Shown: positions 16,443 to 25,461, counted from the first letter of the stretch. The stretch is DNA of 53,926 bases from Brumimicrobium sp035497735 (GCA_035497735.1 DATJCX010000002.1:1-53926); one strand, 5' to 3'. Notes: a model not told the origin generated them from the letters alone. Made by a program: numbers and translations.

Positions 16443-16596
16443 CGATAATCTTAAGAGAATTAAGAATATAGCTCGTTTATTTACAAATAAAACAAAAGAT
16501 AATTTATTTTACGGAGTAATTAACACCTCAAAAAGTGAAAAAAACGTGCATTTACTATCTGTTCAATGCACAATTTCACAATGTACGAATTCTTTT

Positions 16597-19008
16597 TTAA
16601 TCCTGCAACTTTAAAGTGTATTGAAACATTAATGTCCTAGGAGATTCAATTTTTAACGGTCTTAATGAGTAAGAATTGTTTAATAAGTTGGATGCAACTA
16701 AAGAAACTTTGTGTTGCTTGTTGAATGCAAAAGAAACACGAAGGTCAACTATCCATACCCCTTTTTGATTTTCTCTAAAGTAGTCCATATAACGGATATT
16801 TTGAATCAAAGGTGCAGACGTAGCATCTTCAAACTCTTCGATAACAGCATCCATATTTTCCATTTTACTGAAGTACTTAGCACTAACTCCAACAGAATAA
16901 CGGTCAAAGAAATTCACTTCAACGTCTGCCTTAACGTTATGTAAGAAACGGTATTTCAGAATATTTCTAGAATTATCCAATGAAGTTGAATTGTAACTGT
17001 ATTCCTTATGCATAAATACAGAATCTACTGCATAAACGTAGTTTGGCGAAAGCGATGTTGGTAGAATATAGTTATATCCAAGCATAAAAACCATTTCTGC
17101 TTTTTCCGCTAATTTAGCTTTTCCAGAAAAAGACATATCAATTCCTAAAACACGAGATTCACCCGTATTGATAAATTTAAAACCAGCCATATCGCTTAAT
17201 GTTTCAGGATCATCTCCCCAGAAACCAAATAAGTATTCGATTGTATTTTGATATTCTTGCCAGTAGGCTGCAACATCAAAGTAACCATAGATATTCCAAA
17301 ACTTTAATCCTTGCTTAATTCCCACTTCCGCGTTCCAACTCGCCTCGGATTGAATTTCTGGATTGGCAAATACACCAAAGTTCCCCACTCCTGTACGGAT
17401 GAATCGCTCAGTAATGGTTGGGAAACGATATCCTTGTCCAAACGAAGCTCTAAAGTATGTTTCTTTAAATACATTGATACTTGCACCAGCTCTAAACACA
17501 GGCTTCAATGCTGTAACTGTATCATTCAATTGGAAGTATTCCATTCTTCCTCCTACAGAAAAGTTAACTAGATTATAAACCTTCTTTTCTAGTTGGGTAT
17601 AAGCTGAAATGTTTAAAATATCGTTATACGGACTTCCTGAACCAACATACATTTCGGCATAAGAACTTGTATACTTACTGGTAACACCAGCAATCAAGTC
17701 GACACCTTTTAACTTGTGAATATTCTTTTGGAACATATAATCCGCATAATAAGTCGTAGATTTATTATCCTGATTTGCTGTAATTTTATTATCTGTATGC
17801 ATGATACGTGTTCTCAAATAGTGCTTTCCTTCTGTCGAAGTAATAAAGGTCACAAAAGGATCAACGTTAAAAATCATTTGATTCTGCAAGAATACTGCTC
17901 CTGGATAACCTCTGTACAATCCTGTACTATCATTTAACCAAGCAAAAACCAATGGAGAATCAGACAACATAAAGTTACCATTTACCCCATAACTCAATCC
18001 TTTTAATTTCTTATTTCTATGACGAATATTAAAGTTTACTCGGGCTCTTTTAGCAACCATTTCTCTTTCTGAGAAATTAGAAATCGTATCAGGCTCTTCA
18101 TCTTCAACAATTTTATCTTGAATTGGTGCCCCCATATATCCGTGATCATAATTCATGTTTGCTCCCACCACTATATCCCAATTTCCAACTTTTCGAGAAT
18201 GTAAGAAGTTGGCTCCTGCAATAATTGGCGCATCGTCCCACCATTTAGCACCAGCGATACTTGGCTTTGAATAGAATCCACTGTAAACGTTAACTTTCGT
18301 CAATGGCTTAGAAGTTGGATAAGCAGAGCGAATATGAATTGAACCAGACAGTGCAGAGCTACCTGATAATACAGAAGAGGCACCTTTGATAACTTCAATT
18401 TGGTGAATATTTTCTACTGGAACAAATCCCCATTCTGGTCTTCCCGCGTCTCCAGACAGCAAAGGCATGTCGTCAACAATAACAGCCACTTTCGAACCTA
18501 CCCCGAAAGTAAAACCACTTCCTCCTCGAATTTGTGGTTCTCCATCCATGATATTTAGTCCAGGCGTTTGGTCTAAAGCAGTTTCAATACTTCTTGTGTT
18601 TTTATTCTCAATGTATTCAGCTCGAATGATTTCTAAAGAAACAGTTTGTTCTTCTATTGGTCGATCGAATTTCCCTACACGTACCTCTACTCCTTCCAAA
18701 ACAGTTACCAAAGAAAACATTTGGAAATCCATTTGTTTAATTTCTCCGTCTTTAACACTTACGCTAACTGTATCGGTAGCCATCCCAGAATATCTGAAGA
18801 TTAAAATAGCATCTCCAGGAGGAATTTCCAAAACATAATTTCCGTTCTCGTCAGAGTATGCTCCTACAGTAACATCTTGCTTAAAAATAACAGTAGCTCC
18901 GAATAAAGGCTTGTTATTATCATCTGTTACTCTTCCAACAATTCTTGCTTTCTGTGAAAAAGCTAAACCTGAGAAAACCAACAATAAAAAAACTAATATT
19001 ACTCTCAT
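16597..19008 (-). CDS. TonB-dependent receptor with carboxypeptidase-regulatory-like N-domain
   Basis: The 803-residue outer-membrane protein has a signal peptide (VILVFLLLVFSGLAFSQ), a carboxypeptidase-D regulatory-like beta-sandwich at about 22-100 (GRVTDDNNKPLFGATV), a plug domain at about 118-235 (QTPGLNIMDGEPQIRGGSGF, IEVIKGASSVLSGSSALSG) and a long beta-barrel ending in an alternating hydrophobic strand (TLMFQYTLKLQD). Such receptors import siderophores, cobalamin, metals or oligomers using TonB energy. No SusD partner is present, so it is not a SusCD-type glycan importer; the substrate cannot be read from sequence. The gene upstream encodes a secreted T9SS cargo, with a hairpin between them, and 30 nt separate the hairpin from this start. 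Confidence 0.93.
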   Translation of the reverse strand: MRVILVFLLLVFSGLAFSQKARIVGRVTDDNNKPLFGATVIFKQDVTVGAYSDENGNYVLEIPPGDAILIFRYSGMATDTVSVSVKDGEIKQMDFQMFSLVTVLEGVEVRVGKFDRPIEEQTVSLEIIRAEYIENKNTRSIETALDQTPGLNIMDGEPQIRGGSGFTFGVGSKVAVIVDDMPLLSGDAGRPEWGFVPVENIHQIEVIKGASSVLSGSSALSGSIHIRSAYPTSKPLTKVNVYSGFYSKPSIAGAKWWDDAPIIAGANFLHSRKVGNWDIVVGANMNYDHGYMGAPIQDKIVEDEEPDTISNFSEREMVAKRARVNFNIRHRNKKLKGLSYGVNGNFMLSDSPLVFAWLNDSTGLYRGYPGAVFLQNQMIFNVDPFVTFITSTEGKHYLRTRIMHTDNKITANQDNKSTTYYADYMFQKNIHKLKGVDLIAGVTSKYTSSYAEMYVGSGSPYNDILNISAYTQLEKKVYNLVNFSVGGRMEYFQLNDTVTALKPVFRAGASINVFKETYFRASFGQGYRFPTITERFIRTGVGNFGVFANPEIQSEASWNAEVGIKQGLKFWNIYGYFDVAAYWQEYQNTIEYLFGFWGDDPETLSDMAGFKFINTGESRVLGIDMSFSGKAKLAEKAEMVFMLGYNYILPTSLSPNYVYAVDSVFMHKEYSYNSTSLDNSRNILKYRFLHNVKADVEVNFFDRYSVGVSAKYFSKMENMDAVIEEFEDATSAPLIQNIRYMDYFRENQKGVWIVDLRVSFAFNKQHKVSLVASNLLNNSYSLRPLKIESPRTLMFQYTLKLQD

Positions 19009-19038
19009 AAACCAATCTTATTACCAACAATATACGAA

Positions 19039-19066
19039 AAGGGAAATAGACTTCTCTATTTCCCTT
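19039..19066 (-). terminator. Terminator or attenuator hairpin between the T9SS cargo gene and the TonB receptor gene
   Basis: A perfect 12-bp stem, AAGGGAAATAGA (19039-19050) with TCTATTTCCCTT (19055-19066), closes a CTTC loop. On the minus strand it is followed by TTTTCG, a short T run. It starts 20 nt past the stop of the cargo gene and lies 31 nt upstream of the receptor start. The receptor has little room for its own promoter, so it may depend on read-through. Confidence 0.8.
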
Positions 19067-19085
19067 CTATCAACTAAGCTTATTT

Positions 19086-20066
19086 TTAATCTTTAATGAA
19101 TTTCAACACCTTTGTACTTTCACCTTGTTGTAATCGGATAAAGTACACACCTCTTCTCATCGATGATAGGTCTATTTTATTGTTGCCTTTAGAAACTCTT
19201 CCTGTTTGAATTTCTTCTCCTAGAACTGAAACAACTGTATAATTTGTTGTAGTTTTTAAATTACCAACATTCAATACACTTTTTACAGGATTAGGATAAA
19301 CTGAAACTTTATCTAAAATAGAATTTTCCTTAACACTCAATTCATTATAAATCAACTCTATATCATCTATCCAAAGAGAATCACTTTTTGAACCACCACC
19401 CGGTGTTTCATTTGTAGTAAATGAAACTAAAATATAGGCAGCCTCTTCAGCTACTCCATCGTACACAAAGGGAACTGCAAATCTATTCCATTCTCCTTCT
19501 GTAGAAGAGTAGTTAATAACTGCTGTTCCAACTACATGGTTAATCGAAGCAGCATCCTCTGGATCTCTGTAATCGTAATCATCATGAATAGTTGCTTTCA
19601 TTCGCGCATTTTCATTGTGTCCATTCGGCATAAACTTTGCCCAGAAAACCAATGAATCAGGTTTTTCTGTGAATGGTTGATTGAATTTCACATCTGACCT
19701 ATCAGTTTTATTATAATTGGCAGCATGCGATGCTATTGAAGCTCCCATATTTACGATACCTAATGTCAAGTTTCCATTCGCTTTAATACCGAAAGCCGCA
19801 TCTCGAGACCAAAGTTTAGCACTTTTTATTCCTTCAGAACCAGGTCTAACATCATTAGACGCTTCTACTTGAACCTCTGCGAAAGTTTTATAACTACCGC
19901 TTGCTGTCATAAAGCTATTCCAGTTTACTGGCTCCGTTCCTTTTACTGGCTTCGCAGGATCAACTGCTTCCCACTCTTCAAAATCTGAATTTTCTATCTG
20001 TTGCTGAGCAAAACCAACGCTTGTTGCTAATGCTAAGCCTAGAGTAAAGGCTATCTTTTTCATCAT
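19086..20066 (-). CDS. Secreted PCMD-domain-like protein with T9SS type A sorting domain
   Basis: From the ATG at 20066 the product is 326 residues with a signal peptide (KIAFTLGLALATSVGFAQ). The mature part begins IENSDFEEWE and continues as a jelly-roll-like domain of the PCMD type (LWSRDAAFGIKANGNL, VFWAKFMPNG, DSLWIDDIELIY), thought to bind carbohydrate. The last 75 residues are a type A C-terminal sorting domain: VSVYPNPVKSVLNV, then GVYFIRLQQGESTKVLKFIKD. This domain directs export through the T9SS and attachment to the surface. A longer frame to 20114 would begin upstream of a TACATTTG promoter box, so 20066 (or 20063) is preferred. It lies upstream of the TonB receptor in the same direction. 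Confidence 0.9.
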   Translation of the reverse strand: MMKKIAFTLGLALATSVGFAQQQIENSDFEEWEAVDPAKPVKGTEPVNWNSFMTASGSYKTFAEVQVEASNDVRPGSEGIKSAKLWSRDAAFGIKANGNLTLGIVNMGASIASHAANYNKTDRSDVKFNQPFTEKPDSLVFWAKFMPNGHNENARMKATIHDDYDYRDPEDAASINHVVGTAVINYSSTEGEWNRFAVPFVYDGVAEEAAYILVSFTTNETPGGGSKSDSLWIDDIELIYNELSVKENSILDKVSVYPNPVKSVLNVGNLKTTTNYTVVSVLGEEIQTGRVSKGNNKIDLSSMRRGVYFIRLQQGESTKVLKFIKD

Positions 20067-20086
20067 TTTAACATTTTTTGTTGAAG

Positions 20087-20094
20087 CAAATGTA
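20087..20094 (-). promoter_or_regulatory. -7 promoter box of the T9SS cargo gene
   Basis: Minus-strand TACATTTG matches TAnnTTTG, 20 nt upstream of the chosen ATG. An ATTG lies 17 nt further upstream, a short spacing for a -33 box. It supports the shorter start. Confidence 0.5.
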
Positions 20095-20313
20095 ATGTAT
20101 TTTTTTCGATGCAATGAGTTTAAAAAGGGGAAAAATACTCATAGCCGACTGTTAACAACTTACAATACAATATCTTAAGCTATATTTTTTAACAATTAAA
20201 AGAAGAGTGAAACCAGCTTATTTGCCCGAAAGTGGCTAAGATTCAGATATTTTTATCAGGGTTTTATCGTAGTTACGGATTTGATTTTCTATTTTTATAA
20301 AAAATTAAACATT

Positions 20314-20838
20314 ATGAAAACTCCTTTTAACCTCTTTAAATGGATTGAAGACAATAGAGACCTTTTAAAGCCACCAGTTGGAAACAAAAATCTTTATACT
20401 GAAGCAGGAGATTTTATTGTAATGATTGTTGGCGGACCAAACGCGAGAAAAGACTACCACTACAATGAAACAGAAGAATTATTCTTTCAATTAGAAGGAG
20501 ATATTATTGTGCGTATCCAAGAAGATGGTAAAGCAAGAGATATTGAAATCAAGGAAGGTGAAATGTTTTTATTACCTGCAAGAACACCACATTCACCTAT
20601 GCGTAGCGAAAATTCGGTTGGACTTGTAATTGAAAGCGTTAGAAAAGGAACTGATTTTCAAGATGGACTGATGTGGTTTTGTGAGAACTGTAATCACGAG
20701 CTCCATTCTTATGTCTTTCCTTTAGAAGACATTGAAAAAGATTTTCTTCCAAGATTTAAAGAATTTTATTCTTCCAAAGAATTAAGAACTTGTAAAAGCT
20801 GTGGACACGTAATGGAAGCTGACAAAAGATTTATATAA
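20314..20838 (+). CDS. nbaC: 3-hydroxyanthranilate 3,4-dioxygenase
   Basis: The 174-residue cupin opens the ring of 3-hydroxyanthranilate to give aminocarboxymuconate semialdehyde, which cyclises to quinolinate, the NAD precursor in the kynurenine pathway. The iron ligands are His49, Glu55 and His93, and the substrate-binding arginines Arg45 and Arg97 are present. The C-terminus carries a rubredoxin-like second metal site, Cys123/Cys126 and Cys160/Cys163, as in bacterial HAAO enzymes. The ATG at 20314 gives the family N-terminus (MKTPFNLFKWIE). No other kynurenine-pathway gene is within the window, so the pathway genes are scattered or the enzyme serves catabolism. Confidence 0.96.
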   Translation: MKTPFNLFKWIEDNRDLLKPPVGNKNLYTEAGDFIVMIVGGPNARKDYHYNETEELFFQLEGDIIVRIQEDGKARDIEIKEGEMFLLPARTPHSPMRSENSVGLVIESVRKGTDFQDGLMWFCENCNHELHSYVFPLEDIEKDFLPRFKEFYSSKELRTCKSCGHVMEADKRFI

Positions 20839-20888
20839 TTTCTGATTTTTATAAACACATCAAGAGCTAAGATATAGTTCAACTAAGA

Positions 20889-22256
20889 ATGGATTTTTTT
20901 TTACTGTCTTACACAAAGTATAATTATGGAGGCATAAAATATCTCAGCATTGTAGATATGGCTGTTTCCATTCTTTGGGTTCTTATTGTTCTTGCTATTC
21001 TCTATGCTTACAAACAGAAAAGAAGCGAGCCAGAATATAAGCGCTTTATTCCCTTCTTTCTTTTTAAGATGTTTGCCGTTTACTTTTTTGCTGTAATGAA
21101 CTCTTATCTATATGGAGGTGCGGACAGTGCGGCCTTTTGGCACATGTCAAATGCAATTACAGACTTGATGTTTAAGAATTTCCCTGACTTTATGCACGAA
21201 ATGTTTGTAGGTCAAAACGGAAGTTTCTATAAAAACGGAATTCACCATCCAGGCTGGATTTATAAAGAATCTGAAGGCTTTTTTATGGCTAAAATCACTT
21301 GGGTTTTTAGTTTTATCTCCGGAAAACAATACCTACTCGCTAGTCTGTATTTTTCTTTCCTAACCTTTCTTGCTCAATGGCGTTTGTATAGACTACTAAT
21401 GAAGTATTTCATTAAAAATAAGGATTCTAAATTCCATATATTATTCCTATACATGCCTTCTGTAGCATTCTGGTGTTCAGGAATTGCTAAAGACACTGTT
21501 GTACTTTTCGCCATTTTAAACATTGTTTACTTCCTTACAAGATGGTTTTTCCTAAAAGAACGTAAATTGAAGTATGCGCTTGGCTTTCTGTTTTACGCTT
21601 GGCTAATTCTACATACAAGAGAAATTATTCTAGGAATTGTTATCGTTTCATTTGTGTTGACTTGGATATTCACTTTAGTAAATTCTCTTAGTCAGCCATT
21701 TATTCGTGGACTTCTTAGGTTTACAATTTCATTTATTGGCTTGGCAGTACTTGCTGTTGGATTATATGCTTTTCAATTGAATCAAGTTTTAGATGGCTAC
21801 TTAGAAGAGGGACAAATCATTCAACAAGATTTTGAAAACAATCCGTTGTACACTGGAAAGCGGTACAGTTTGGGAATGGATGCTTTTACACCACTAGGAA
21901 TGCTCCTTGTTAGCCCTATGGCTATATTTGCGGGAATTTTCAGACCTGGAATTTGGGAAGCTCTAACTTCCACTCTTTTATTAAATGGAATAGAAAGTAC
22001 GATTTTACTATACCTATTCTTTAAAAGAGTTGTATTTAAAGCAGGAAGTTTTTCGCTGAATCTTTTTAACCACAAAATTTTATTATTCTGTGGAATTATC
22101 ACCTTACTATATGCGTTTTCTACCGGATTAACCGCAGTAATATTTGGGGTATTGGTTCGACTTAGAGCACCGCTCCTTCTCTTCTTTATGGTGGTTATAT
22201 ATTGGAAAGACTTCGTAGTAGCTCCCGAGGCAGAAAAAGATAAAACAACTTACTGA
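20889..22256 (+). CDS. Polytopic membrane protein, unknown function
   Basis: The 455-residue product has about nine to eleven predicted membrane segments, such as VDMAVSILWVLIVLAILYAY near the start and ILLFCGIITLLYAFSTGLTAVIFGVLV near the end. Between the first helices lies YGGADSAAFWHMSNA, an acidic loop reminiscent of the first outer loop in GT-C fold glycosyltransferases and O-antigen polymerase-like proteins; the similarity is only by layout and I would not assign a function. The central loop LVNSLSQPF and GILHTREI-like positions are not diagnostic. It follows the dioxygenase gene by 50 nt and its stop overlaps that of the porG-like gene on the other strand by 7 nt. Confidence 0.8.
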   Translation: MDFFLLSYTKYNYGGIKYLSIVDMAVSILWVLIVLAILYAYKQKRSEPEYKRFIPFFLFKMFAVYFFAVMNSYLYGGADSAAFWHMSNAITDLMFKNFPDFMHEMFVGQNGSFYKNGIHHPGWIYKESEGFFMAKITWVFSFISGKQYLLASLYFSFLTFLAQWRLYRLLMKYFIKNKDSKFHILFLYMPSVAFWCSGIAKDTVVLFAILNIVYFLTRWFFLKERKLKYALGFLFYAWLILHTREIILGIVIVSFVLTWIFTLVNSLSQPFIRGLLRFTISFIGLAVLAVGLYAFQLNQVLDGYLEEGQIIQQDFENNPLYTGKRYSLGMDAFTPLGMLLVSPMAIFAGIFRPGIWEALTSTLLLNGIESTILLYLFFKRVVFKAGSFSLNLFNHKILLFCGIITLLYAFSTGLTAVIFGVLVRLRAPLLLFFMVVIYWKDFVVAPEAEKDKTTY

Positions 22257-23098
22257 TAATAACAGTTGTCAGACTTTCCTAAAGAGAAATAGATACTAAC
22301 TCCAAACATTGAATACCAATCTTTAGTGGTTGCGTTTCCTCTTTGACCTGTGAAGTTGTAACCTTCTAAAGACCTATCTGATAGATCTGCAGCAATGTCG
22401 CCGTTTTGAGCTGCTAATTGCCCTCTATTTAGATAATTCCCTCCACCTACATCGTCTAAGTAGTCTGTAAACGTTTTTCTAAGTCCGTACTCCACACCAA
22501 TTGCAAAACGTCTTCCTATATTCATTTTAACGCCAATACCAAAAGGTATAACAAATTGATACAATGAATAAGGCTTCTTATCAGATAACAAGCTTCCTTG
22601 TCCTTCTGTACCAATTGGTTGCAATTCGACTAATTCTCCGTTGTAATCAGTTCTAGGATTCATCTTGAAAGCGCCTATATCAAGAAATAGATAAGGTGAA
22701 AAGAAATACTTTTCGTTTCCTAGCTTATAATTCAAAAAGTTAAACTCTACTCCTCCAGATAGTTCAAGAATATGAGACTGAAAAGAAAAGTTTCTCGCTT
22801 GTTGCACTTCAAACTTAGATTGTGCGTCATAACCTTCGACCTTACCATATCTGAAAGCGCCCCGTATTTCCACTCTTGAATTAAGATGGTATTTGTAAAT
22901 TATTCCAGCTGAAAGGTTCGTATTTTTGAAATGACCAAATTGGTTCAAGTCTCCAATATAATAGCTTCCGCCTACCATAAAACCAAGGGTTGAACGCGAT
23001 CTAAAATTTTCATTTTGACCAAACACGTTTGCTGAGTTTATCAAAAAACTCATCAGCAAAACCAAGATTGATATTTTATTAAAAACTTTCATGATCAA
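22250..23098 (-). CDS. PorG-like outer-membrane barrel (DUF6089)
   Basis: The 282-residue product has a signal peptide (ISILVLLMSFLINSANVFGQ) and an eight-strand-type barrel with family segments GGSYYIGDLNQ, AGIIYKYHLN, ISIYFSLG and the conserved LRKTFTDYLDDVGG. It belongs to DUF6089, which includes PorG, an outer-membrane component tied to the T9SS core ring. In many Bacteroidota the gene follows nadK and precedes uppS and bamA. Here it follows nadK by 32 nt, as expected, but uppS-bamA are absent and a convergent membrane-protein gene overlaps its stop. The presence of a T9SS cargo at 19-20 kb supports a working T9SS. Confidence 0.85.
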   Translation of the reverse strand: MIMKVFNKISILVLLMSFLINSANVFGQNENFRSRSTLGFMVGGSYYIGDLNQFGHFKNTNLSAGIIYKYHLNSRVEIRGAFRYGKVEGYDAQSKFEVQQARNFSFQSHILELSGGVEFNFLNYKLGNEKYFFSPYLFLDIGAFKMNPRTDYNGELVELQPIGTEGQGSLLSDKKPYSLYQFVIPFGIGVKMNIGRRFAIGVEYGLRKTFTDYLDDVGGGNYLNRGQLAAQNGDIAADLSDRSLEGYNFTGQRGNATTKDWYSMFGVSIYFSLGKSDNCYYQ

Positions 23099-23130
23099 TT
23101 CGTTAACGGTAAAATTAACAATTTATTACT

Positions 23131-24012
23131 TTAGTCATTACGTTGATCTATTCCCCAAAGCATTTTCTCGCGAATTGTTTCGAAGAAATTCTTTTCTTTA
23201 AACTTAATTAAGTTGATGCAGAAGTCGCTTTTATACAAGGTAATTTCCGTTCCACTCTTAACTGGCTTAGAAATAGAGTCCAAGGTTAGTAAAAAAGTTT
23301 TGTCTCTTCCAACTCCTTTAAGTGTAATTGGTAAATGGTCAGGAACAATTATAGGTCGAACATTTAAATTATGTGCAGCAATCGGTGTTAGAAAATGTAC
23401 ATTACTTCCAGGACTGATAATCGGTCCACCACAACTTAAGTTATAAGCTGTAGAACCGGTAGATGTCCCGACAAGTAAACCGTCTGCCCAATATGAATTC
23501 AGATAAACACCATCTATGTATGCTTCAACTGTAATCATCGACGCTGTATCTTTCTTATGAACAGCCAATTCATTTAAAGCGTAATTATTTTCTCCAAAAA
23601 TATTTCTTTCTGTTTCAACTCTGATTAAAGAACGTTTTTGATATTCGAAATCTTTCTTGTTGATTCTTTCGAAAACCTCTTCAAAACCAACAATATTAAT
23701 ATCCGCTAAAAAACCTAAGCGTCCAGTATTTATTCCGATAATTGGCACGCCACTAGAACGAACGTATCGAACAGTTTCCAAGAAGGTACCGTCTCCACCA
23801 ATACTAATTACAAAGTCTATTCCAGTTAAGAAATCGGTATAACTATTAAAGGTTTCATACCCTATTCCTAATCCAGTTTGGCTTTGTAATTGAGCACACA
23901 ATTTCTCCTCAATTATCAGTTTCCAATTTAACGCTTGAATAGTTTTAAAAAATGATTTATAGAATTCCTTTTCTTTTGGTTTAACTCCTCTCGAGTATAT
24001 TGCAACATTCAT
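23131..24012 (-). CDS. nadK: NAD kinase
   Basis: The 293-residue cytoplasmic enzyme phosphorylates NAD to NADP using ATP or polyphosphate. The family signature GGDGT is at residues 72-76, and the NE motif is seen in ENNYALNELAVHK. The second signature DGLLVGTSTGSTAYNLSCGGPIISP, a glycine-rich loop, is complete. Length is normal. It starts 5 nt after the CBS-domain gene, so the two are almost certainly translated from one mRNA with the porG-like gene. Confidence 0.97.
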   Translation of the reverse strand: MNVAIYSRGVKPKEKEFYKSFFKTIQALNWKLIIEEKLCAQLQSQTGLGIGYETFNSYTDFLTGIDFVISIGGDGTFLETVRYVRSSGVPIIGINTGRLGFLADINIVGFEEVFERINKKDFEYQKRSLIRVETERNIFGENNYALNELAVHKKDTASMITVEAYIDGVYLNSYWADGLLVGTSTGSTAYNLSCGGPIISPGSNVHFLTPIAAHNLNVRPIIVPDHLPITLKGVGRDKTFLLTLDSISKPVKSGTEITLYKSDFCINLIKFKEKNFFETIREKMLWGIDQRND

Positions 24013-24017
24013 TTTTT

Positions 24018-24680
24018 TTATAGATTTAGATAGTTCATCAATTCATCATATCGATCTTTTAAGTCGTCATGATAACTGTCTCTTTGGTAACTTGCTTTAA
24101 CAAAATAGTCATAGCGTTCTAAAGCACGAATTACTCTACCTAAGTCTATTAAATTAATTTTTAGGGTTACTTCTGTTTTTTGAGAAGAAGGTTGTGAAGT
24201 AATAAACACACTTAATATTTTGGCATTCTCGCTTTCTATAATTTGTGAAATACGTGCTAGTGAATAATCTGTAATACTCATTTCTAGCACAATAATACTT
24301 CCTTGCTCTAATATCGTATTGGTATCTGCAAATTTATACAAGAGCTTTCTGACATCGATACTTCCAAGATAACTTTCTTTATTATCCAAAACAGGTATAA
24401 TAGAAAGATGATCTAGTGCAGCGATTTTTAAGACCTCATATATATGTGTTGAATCCATCACATATGGTCTAGGTAAATGGTCGAACAATTCCGTTAAGGG
24501 CAATGACAGTTTAGACTGATTTAATAAATCATCCTCTGAAACTACGCCAACAAAATTATTATTCTTTAAAACCGACAAATGATTCACTTTAAAATCACTC
24601 ATCCATTGTAAAGCCATATCTCCTGTATCCGTGTGTTCTAACGGTAAAATGTCCTCTGATATTAATTCAATTCCAATCAT
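24018..24680 (-). CDS. CBS-domain protein
   Basis: The 220-residue product (ATG at 24680; a TTG 12 nt upstream is unneeded) has a pair of CBS motifs at about 8-130, recognised by VNHLSVLKNNNFVGVVSEDDLL and LSIIPVLDNKESYLGSIDVRKLL, followed by an ACT-like alpha/beta segment (IIVLEMSITDYSLARISQIIE). CBS pairs bind adenine nucleotides, so a sensor of ATP, ADP or AMP is plausible. The gene immediately precedes nadK in the order also seen in other Flavobacteriia, suggesting a role in adjusting NADP synthesis or the envelope genes behind it; this is inference. It is divergent from pdxJ. Confidence 0.88.
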   Translation of the reverse strand: MIGIELISEDILPLEHTDTGDMALQWMSDFKVNHLSVLKNNNFVGVVSEDDLLNQSKLSLPLTELFDHLPRPYVMDSTHIYEVLKIAALDHLSIIPVLDNKESYLGSIDVRKLLYKFADTNTILEQGSIIVLEMSITDYSLARISQIIESENAKILSVFITSQPSSQKTEVTLKINLIDLGRVIRALERYDYFVKASYQRDSYHDDLKDRYDELMNYLNL

Positions 24681-24716
24681 TCTTCTAACCAATGTAGTAA
24701 ATTCGCGTTAATGTAA

Positions 24717-24724
24717 TAACTTTG
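24717..24724 (+). promoter_or_regulatory. -7 promoter box of pdxJ
   Basis: TAACTTTG matches TAnnTTTG and lies 22 nt upstream of the pdxJ ATG, in the 66-nt spacer shared with the divergent CBS-nadK operon. No clear -33 box. Confidence 0.5.
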
Positions 24725-24746
24725 TTAACGAAAATTTAGTGTAAAA

Positions 24747-25460
24747 ATGGCAAAGTTAAGTGTAAATATCAATAAAGTTGCAACAATTCGCAACGCAAGA
24801 GGTGGAAATACTCCAAATGTTAAACAAATCGCAATAGATTGTGAGAAATTTGGTGCAGATGGAATAACTATTCACCCTCGTCCAGACGAAAGACACATCA
24901 CTACAAAAGATGTGTACGATTTAAAAGAAGTGGTAACAACAGAATTCAACATCGAGGGCTATCCAGATGAAAGATTCATGAAGTTAATCGAAGAAATTCG
25001 TCCAGCTCAAGCAACTTTAGTTCCGGATCCACCACATGTTTTGACTTCAAATGCTGGTTGGGATACGGTGAAAAATAAAGATTTCCTAAAAGATATCTGT
25101 GCGAAGATTTCTTCGTGGGGTGTTAGAACATCCATTTTCGTAGATACCAATTTAGAAAACATAAGAGGCGCTAAAGAAACGGGAGTAGATAGAATCGAAC
25201 TATATACTGGTCCATTCGCCGACGATTATAATGAAGATAGGAATAAGGCAATTGCGGAATATATTACTGCAGCAGAGTTAGCACATGAGTTAGGACTTGG
25301 AATTAACGCAGGGCATGATTTAAGCCTTGATAACTTAGCTTTCTTCTCTCAATCTATCCCTAACCTAGCAGAAGTGAGTATTGGTCACGCATTGATATCA
25401 GATGCGCTTTACTTAGGGTTAGAAGAAACAATTAAAAGGTACAATATGTTATTAAAGTAA
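24747..25460 (+). CDS. pdxJ: Pyridoxine 5'-phosphate synthase
   Basis: The 237-residue TIM barrel condenses 1-deoxyxylulose 5-phosphate with 3-amino-2-oxopropyl phosphate to make pyridoxine 5'-phosphate, the last ring-forming step of the DXP-dependent vitamin B6 route. The opening KLSVNINKVATIRNARGG and the ITIHPRPDERHI segment hold the family phosphate- and substrate-binding residues, and GLGINAGHDLSLDNL and EVSIGHALISDAL complete the barrel. Length matches the family. One base separates its stop from the next gene, the alpha/beta hydrolase. Confidence 0.97.
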   Translation: MAKLSVNINKVATIRNARGGNTPNVKQIAIDCEKFGADGITIHPRPDERHITTKDVYDLKEVVTTEFNIEGYPDERFMKLIEEIRPAQATLVPDPPHVLTSNAGWDTVKNKDFLKDICAKISSWGVRTSIFVDTNLENIRGAKETGVDRIELYTGPFADDYNEDRNKAIAEYITAAELAHELGLGINAGHDLSLDNLAFFSQSIPNLAEVSIGHALISDALYLGLEETIKRYNMLLK

Positions 25461-25461
25461 T

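Noticed and set aside
16432..16614. Plus-strand open frame between the TonB receptor and the helicase
   Set aside because: It lies over the helicase promoter region and the 3' end of the receptor gene, without coding character.
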